Source of the DNA: Deltaproteobacteria bacterium
GTDB lineage: Bacteria; Myxococcota_A; Polyangia; Polyangiales; Houyiibacteriaceae
Assembly (NCBI GenBank): GCA_019309605.1
Contig: JAFDFW010000221.1
Span: forward strand, 1-10,015
DNA: 10,015 bases
Reading direction: 5' to 3'
Below the pieces are notes generated by a model, which did no database searches, was not told the DNA's origin, and worked only from the letters and a program-made list of their open reading frames with translations. Shown here piece by piece: positions 6,637 through 10,015 of the stretch. The position numbers and the translations under genes were made by a program. How positions within the stretch are numbered: position 1 is the stretch's first letter; each line of letters begins with the position of its first letter.

Positions 6637-7592
6637 TCGAACCCCGGTCGTAGCCACAGCAGGACCGCAGCCAGGGTTGTACTATGCCAGATCGCTCGAT
6701 GAAGGAAGCGTTTGTACGCGCCTTGGGCTCGAAACGCGTTGGTGACGGCCGCGTGGCTAACCTTGCGCATTCGAGCGAAGTTCCACACCACGATCGCCGC
6801 GGCCGGTGCGACGGCCCACACCGGGACCAAATCCGGTCTCGCGAAGGATGCGGCAACCCAGATTCCGACCCCAAGCGCCACGCACGTTTCGCTCAACCTA
6901 CGCGCGGCGAGGTTCCCGTAGGTGGACGCAAAGGTTCGCTTTCCCCCGGCGCGGTCGCTCTCTTCATCGGAGAGCCCACTGCCGACGCCGCTCGCGAGGC
7001 TCAACATCGAGAAGCCGGCGATCCAGGGCCAGGCTCGTGGCGCGATGGCGCCTCCTTGCAGATAGGCGTTATAGAGCGGGAGCGCCGCGCCGACGCCCAG
7101 CATCTCCAAGAGCTCACCACCGCCTCGGTAGTTCAACCGGATCGGCGGGAGCGTGTAGGCCACGAAGATTAGCATGCATGCGAGCCCCGCTTCGAACGCG
7201 ACCGGCCGCTGCAGAGCGGACTCGGCTCCGGCCGCAACCAGGAGTGCGGCCGCCCCAAGAAGAACACCCACCGCCGCAACCGCCCGCGCATCGAGGATAC
7301 CGTCCGGAATCGTTTTGGGAGAGCAGCCGTCCGGAAACATACTTCGTTTGATCGCGTCGACCTCGCGATCGCCCCAATCGTTCAGCAAGACGATGAAGCC
7401 GAGCCCGAGCACAGTGAAGCCGAGCCCCCAGCCCAGTGCCAGCAGGTCGAGCCCCGCCGCCGACCTCGCACCGAGGACCTGCCCAAAGAGTGCGGGCACC
7501 AACAGCTTCGGCCAACTGGCGGGCTTGAGGGCGTAGAACCATCGCCCGAGGCTCGAGGCGGGAGGACCAGCGCCCGTGCGCGACGCTCTCAT
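6633..7592 (-). CDS. UbiA-family prenyltransferase, MenA-like (copy 2)
   Basis: A 319-residue polytopic membrane protein. The first Asp motif is NDWGDREVD (residues 71-79), the second GLSDEESDRAGGKRTF (206-221), whose DxxxD...GKRT form is characteristic of MenA-type enzymes. RLNYRGGGELLEMLGVGAAL (152-171) closely matches the equivalent segment of the copy at 5115-5996, so the two are paralogues, but the spacing after the first motif differs (MFPDGCSPKTIPDG versus LLSGGSGVIPEG), which may mean different acceptors. The ATG at 7592 is chosen because it forms ATGA with the CNNM gene's stop; an in-frame start at 7667 would overlap that gene. The stop forms another ATGA with the next gene at 6636. 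Expected role: prenyl transfer in the inner membrane; substrate unknown. Confidence 0.85.
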   Translation of the reverse strand: MRASRTGAGPPASSLGRWFYALKPASWPKLLVPALFGQVLGARSAAGLDLLALGWGLGFTVLGLGFIVLLNDWGDREVDAIKRSMFPDGCSPKTIPDGILDARAVAAVGVLLGAAALLVAAGAESALQRPVAFEAGLACMLIFVAYTLPPIRLNYRGGGELLEMLGVGAALPLYNAYLQGGAIAPRAWPWIAGFSMLSLASGVGSGLSDEESDRAGGKRTFASTYGNLAARRLSETCVALGVGIWVAASFARPDLVPVWAVAPAAAIVVWNFARMRKVSHAAVTNAFRAQGAYKRFLHRAIWHSTTLAAVLLWLRPGFE

Positions 7593-8691
7593 GAGCGCCG
7601 GGCGGGGTCCACTGGCGTGGGCGAGTCGGGAGGTTCGCTCTGAATGTGCTTCGCTCGCACTTCCCACTTGGCGCGCGCCATCGCCCGCATGTCCTTGACC
7701 GAATCCATCTCATCGACGATCTCGAGCCCGATCAGCGTTTCGAGAACATCTTCCATCGTGACGACACCGTCCACGCCGCCACGACACCGTCCACGCCGCC
7801 ATACTCGTCGACGACCACCGCAATGTGCTCACGCTTGTCGAGGAGATTCTCGAACAATGCAGGCAGTGCGACTGTATCGGGCACCATCAATGCCTCTCGC
7901 GCAAAGGCATGGACCGGCACGTCGAGCTCATCACGCGCGGCGCGCAGCAAAAGCTGGTCTTTCAAGATGTATCCAGTGATCTGGTCGGGCGTTTCCTTCC
8001 AAATCGGGATGCGCGAAAACACCATGGAACCTCGCTCGGCCATCGCATCCCGCACAGTCGTGTTCTCTTCGAGCGAGAACATCACGGTGCGCGGCGTCAT
8101 GATGTCTCTCGTGCGCAGCGAGCCGAAGAGAAACAGGTTGCGGAGGATTCTCATCTCCGATTCGTCGAATACGCCCTGCTCTTCGCCAACGCGCGCCAAT
8201 GCTGCAAACTCTTCGCGCGAGAGCTTCTCGGCGACCCGTCGGCGCCTCATGAAACCGGTGATCGCCTCCGAGAGCCACACGAGCGGAAGCAGGATCAGGA
8301 TTAGGGGAGGCAGGACGGCGGCAATGAAGCCGCTCAAACGGCGCCAGTACATCGCCCCTAGCGTCTTGGGAATGATCTCGGAGACGAAGAGAATGAGCAA
8401 GGTCAGCACTGCAGACGTGATGGCGAGCACCTCCGAACCCCAGAGGCGTTGCGCTTCGGCGCCGACACCCGCTGCGCCAACGGTATGAGCGATCGTGTTG
8501 AGGCTGAGGATCGCGGCGAGGGGGCGATCGATGTGCAACTTGAGCGCACGCACCCGCGCGCCAACCTTGGGTCGGTCTTGCTCGAGCTTGGCGAGGTAGG
8601 ACGGGGTGATACTGAGTAGCACCGCTTCGAGGATCGAACAGACGAACGACACCCCGAGTGCGATCCCGACGTAGACGAAGAGCAGGGTCAT
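7589..8691 (-). CDS. CNNM/CorB-type DUF21 and CBS-pair membrane protein, broken by a 20-bp duplication
   Basis: From ATG 8691 the frame gives a DUF21 (CNNM) membrane domain (residues 1 to about 148, with segments such as FVYVGIALGVSFVCSILEA and the SEIIPKTLG motif at 104-112). A linker EEFAALARVGEEQGVFDESE and a CBS pair follow, from about 190 (RDIMTPRTVMFSLEE). At VVVDEYGGVDGVV (292-304) the frame is lost and ends at 7732. The rest of the second CBS motif (TMEDVLETLIG) and the tail, to TGA at 7589-7591, continue in another frame. Removing one copy of the repeat at 7761-7800 restores a protein of about 360 residues. There is no CorC/HlyC C-terminal domain. The family is linked to Mg/Co transport or efflux, with CBS domains sensing nucleotides. 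The start overlaps the COG3146 gene stop in ATGA; its true stop overlaps the prenyltransferase start, which shows the intact length. Confidence 0.88.
7761..7800. repeat. Exact 20-bp tandem duplication
   Basis: CGACACCGTCCACGCCGCCA occurs twice head to tail (7761-7780 and 7781-7800). Twenty is not a multiple of three, so the second copy shifts the CNNM/CBS frame. With a single copy the protein reads DEYGGVDGVVTMEDVLETLI, the expected CBS motif, so the extra copy is a recent insertion or an assembly error. Confidence 0.97.
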
Positions 8692-9872
8692 CCGGGGACT
8701 CGGGTCCGTGCTTCTTCGCCGTCGTCGTGCCGCCTAAAGGGGCCATGGTGACCGAGCTCTTGGATCTGCTGCTGCACCGAGAAGGCTTCACGTGGAAGAA
8801 AATCGGCAACGGCTTGCGCGAGCACGGGGTGACGAATCCAATGGGCGCTGTGGATCGGCACGGGCATCAAGCCGCGCCGCAGCTTGTGCGTGCCTTGGGC
8901 GCCGGCCTCAAAACGGCGCATGCGATGCTCGATGGCGTGTTCGATGAGCCGATAGTAGCAGAGCTCGAAGTGAAGCATGTCGTGCCTCTGTGTTGCGCCC
9001 CAATAGCGGCCGTAAAGGTGGCCCCCCTTGGCGAAATTGACCGAGGCCGCAACGATACGTCCTTCGTCCTTCGCTGCAACAATCAGCGGAGAGCCATCGA
9101 GGGTCGACGCCGCGAGCTCGAAGAACTCTGGGGTCAGATAGGGGTGCGAGCCCTTGCGGCCGCAGGTCGCGCGATAAAGGCGTTCGAGCTCCCGCCAATC
9201 CGCAACGCTGAGCTCATCGCCGCGAAGCTCCTCGATGCGAAGATTCGCTTCGGCGGCAACACGGCGCTCTTTTCGTACCTTCTTCCGCATCGATGAACGG
9301 AAGTCGCCCACGAAGTCGTCGAACGTTTCGTAGCCCTGGTTCCGCCAATGGAACTGAAAGGAGAGGCGGTTCATCAACCGGCCGTCGCGCACGACCCAGT
9401 CGTGCTCCTCGGGGCTCAGAAAGAGCAGGTGGATGGACGAGGCCCCGGTCGACTCCGCAACCTCGAGGCAACCGTCGATCAACCTCGGCACGAGCTCGGT
9501 GGGGTCCTCGTCGGGCGCAAAGAGGAACCGGCGCCCCGTCACCGGCGTCACCGGTACCATGGCGACGAGCTTCGGGTAGTAGTCGATGCCCAGTCGAGAG
9601 GCCGCGTCCGCCCAGCCCCAATCGAAGATGTACTCACCATAGCTATGGGTCTTCAAATAGAGAGGCAACGCCCCGACCAATCGCTTGCCGCGCCATGCCG
9701 TGACGTACGTCGGCTCCCACCCGGAGCCTCGTCCGACCGACCCGCTTTGTTCGAGCAATGACAGGAAGGCGTGCTCGACGAATGGATCGTCCTCGCCGAC
9801 CAATGGGGCCCAGGCGTCCGCGTCCACCGACCCTAGTGACGACAAGATCCGTATGTCGATCGACTCACACAA
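8688..9872 (-). CDS. COG3146 FemAB-like N-acyltransferase (PF04339)
   Basis: About 394 residues, the usual length of COG3146 ('peptidogalycan biosynthesis' in older annotations), a GNAT-fold family related to FemAB aminoacyl transferases. Diagnostic stretches are DPFVEHAFLSLLEQ near the N-terminus, IFDWGWADAASRLGIDYYPK then VPVTPVTGRR (about 80-115), FRSSMRKKVRKERR mid-protein, LYGRYWGATQRHDMLHFELC, and GAQGTHKLRRGLMPVP near the C-terminus. It is probably cytosolic, transferring an acyl or aminoacyl group; no substrate is established for most members. The start is uncertain. The frame is open to 9950, but the upstream gene stops at 9904, so TTG 9872 is the first sensible start and puts IRILSSLG at the N-terminus as in homologues. 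No clear Shine-Dalgarno is seen; GTG 9827 is a shorter alternative. It overlaps the CNNM gene by 4 bp (ATGA). Confidence 0.85.
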   Translation of the reverse strand: MCESIDIRILSSLGSVDADAWAPLVGEDDPFVEHAFLSLLEQSGSVGRGSGWEPTYVTAWRGKRLVGALPLYLKTHSYGEYIFDWGWADAASRLGIDYYPKLVAMVPVTPVTGRRFLFAPDEDPTELVPRLIDGCLEVAESTGASSIHLLFLSPEEHDWVVRDGRLMNRLSFQFHWRNQGYETFDDFVGDFRSSMRKKVRKERRVAAEANLRIEELRGDELSVADWRELERLYRATCGRKGSHPYLTPEFFELAASTLDGSPLIVAAKDEGRIVAASVNFAKGGHLYGRYWGATQRHDMLHFELCYYRLIEHAIEHRMRRFEAGAQGTHKLRRGLMPVPIHSAHWIRHPVLAQAVADFLPREAFSVQQQIQELGHHGPFRRHDDGEEARTRVPG

Positions 9873-9878
9873 GTGAGT
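9863..9878 (-). promoter_or_regulatory. Inverted repeat with the putative TTG start in its loop
   Basis: ACTCAC-ACAA-GTGAGT is a perfect 6-bp-arm inverted repeat. In the minus-strand transcript the four-base loop is UUGU, containing the proposed UUG start of the COG3146 gene. It could be a small hairpin affecting initiation or a protein operator; its significance is unproven. Confidence 0.35.
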
Positions 9879-9903
9879 GACAGAGTCTGCACGATAGGAG
9901 TGG

Positions 9904-10015
9904 CTAGAGCCAGCCGAGGTAGCGCGTCGGCCCGCGCTTCCCACGAGCACGGTTGATCAAGCGCTTTGCCACGGCGTAGCAGCGAAAGAACCCCGCGACC
10001 TGGAGCCGTTCGAAG
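9904..10015 (-). CDS. 3' end of an unidentified gene
   Basis: The minus strand from the window edge to TAG at 9906-9904 is open and reads FERLQVAGFFRCYAVAKRLI followed by NRARGKRGPTRYLGWL. Third codon positions are mostly G or C, as in neighbouring genes, which supports coding. The tail is basic and aromatic, with no recognisable motif in 36 residues, so no function is offered. It lies about 31 bp upstream of the proposed COG3146 start on the same strand, so it probably heads or belongs to the same operon. Confidence 0.6.
   Translation of the reverse strand, partial: FERLQVAGFFRCYAVAKRLINRARGKRGPTRYLGWL

Noticed and set aside
7761..7800. Minisatellite or CRISPR-like array
   Set aside because: There are only two copies, directly adjacent with no spacer, inside a coding motif.
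7646..8488. 280-residue Ser/Arg-rich plus-strand frame
   Set aside because: Antisense shadow of the CNNM/CBS gene.

Overview
The window looks like ordinary chromosomal DNA from a GC-rich Gram-negative bacterium. Gene content and codon style suggest Myxococcota or another former deltaproteobacterial lineage; this is inference, as no rRNA or other marker gene is present. Genes are packed almost end to end, with GTG or TTG starts and many 4-bp start/stop overlaps. I see no mobile element, CRISPR array, tRNA or rRNA.

Layout, left to right. (1) 1-1274, minus: an amidase-signature hydrolase of the 6-aminohexanoate-cyclic-dimer-hydrolase-like subgroup, cut off at its C-terminus by the window edge. 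(2) 1275-1453: an AT-rich divergent promoter region. (3) 1454-2718, plus: an RpoD-like sigma-70 factor with regions 1.1, 1.2, 2, 3 and 4, split by an apparent one-base deletion near 1837. (4) 5098-2722, minus: a three-gene operon. Two ArsA/Get3-type ATPases resemble the actinobacterial Rv3679/Rv3680 pair and overlap by 4 bp; a small PF09650-like (polyhydroxyalkanoic acid system) protein follows. (5) 5115-5996, plus: a MenA-like UbiA prenyltransferase, divergent from the ATPase operon across only 16 bp. (6) 10015-5993, minus: a second operon. It holds the 3' end of an unidentified gene, a COG3146/FemAB-like acyltransferase, a CNNM/CBS-domain membrane protein, a second MenA-like UbiA prenyltransferase, and an unrecognised protein of about 214 residues. 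Three successive junctions (8688-8691, 7589-7592, 6633-6636) are the same ATGA overlap, so these four genes are probably translationally coupled.

The two prenyltransferases are paralogues. Their units converge, and the last codons of the plus-strand prenyltransferase and the minus-strand unknown gene share one CTAG at 5993-5996. The general theme is envelope or membrane work: prenyl transfer to an aromatic acceptor or lipid, membrane transport, an aminoacyl/peptidoglycan-type transferase, and membrane-targeting-type ATPases. No pathway can be named from the sequence.

Three genes are frame-disrupted: the sigma factor (about 1837), the unknown gene (about 6480) and the CNNM gene, broken by an exact 20-bp tandem duplication at 7761-7800. 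Whether these are real lesions or draft-assembly errors is the main question to settle.
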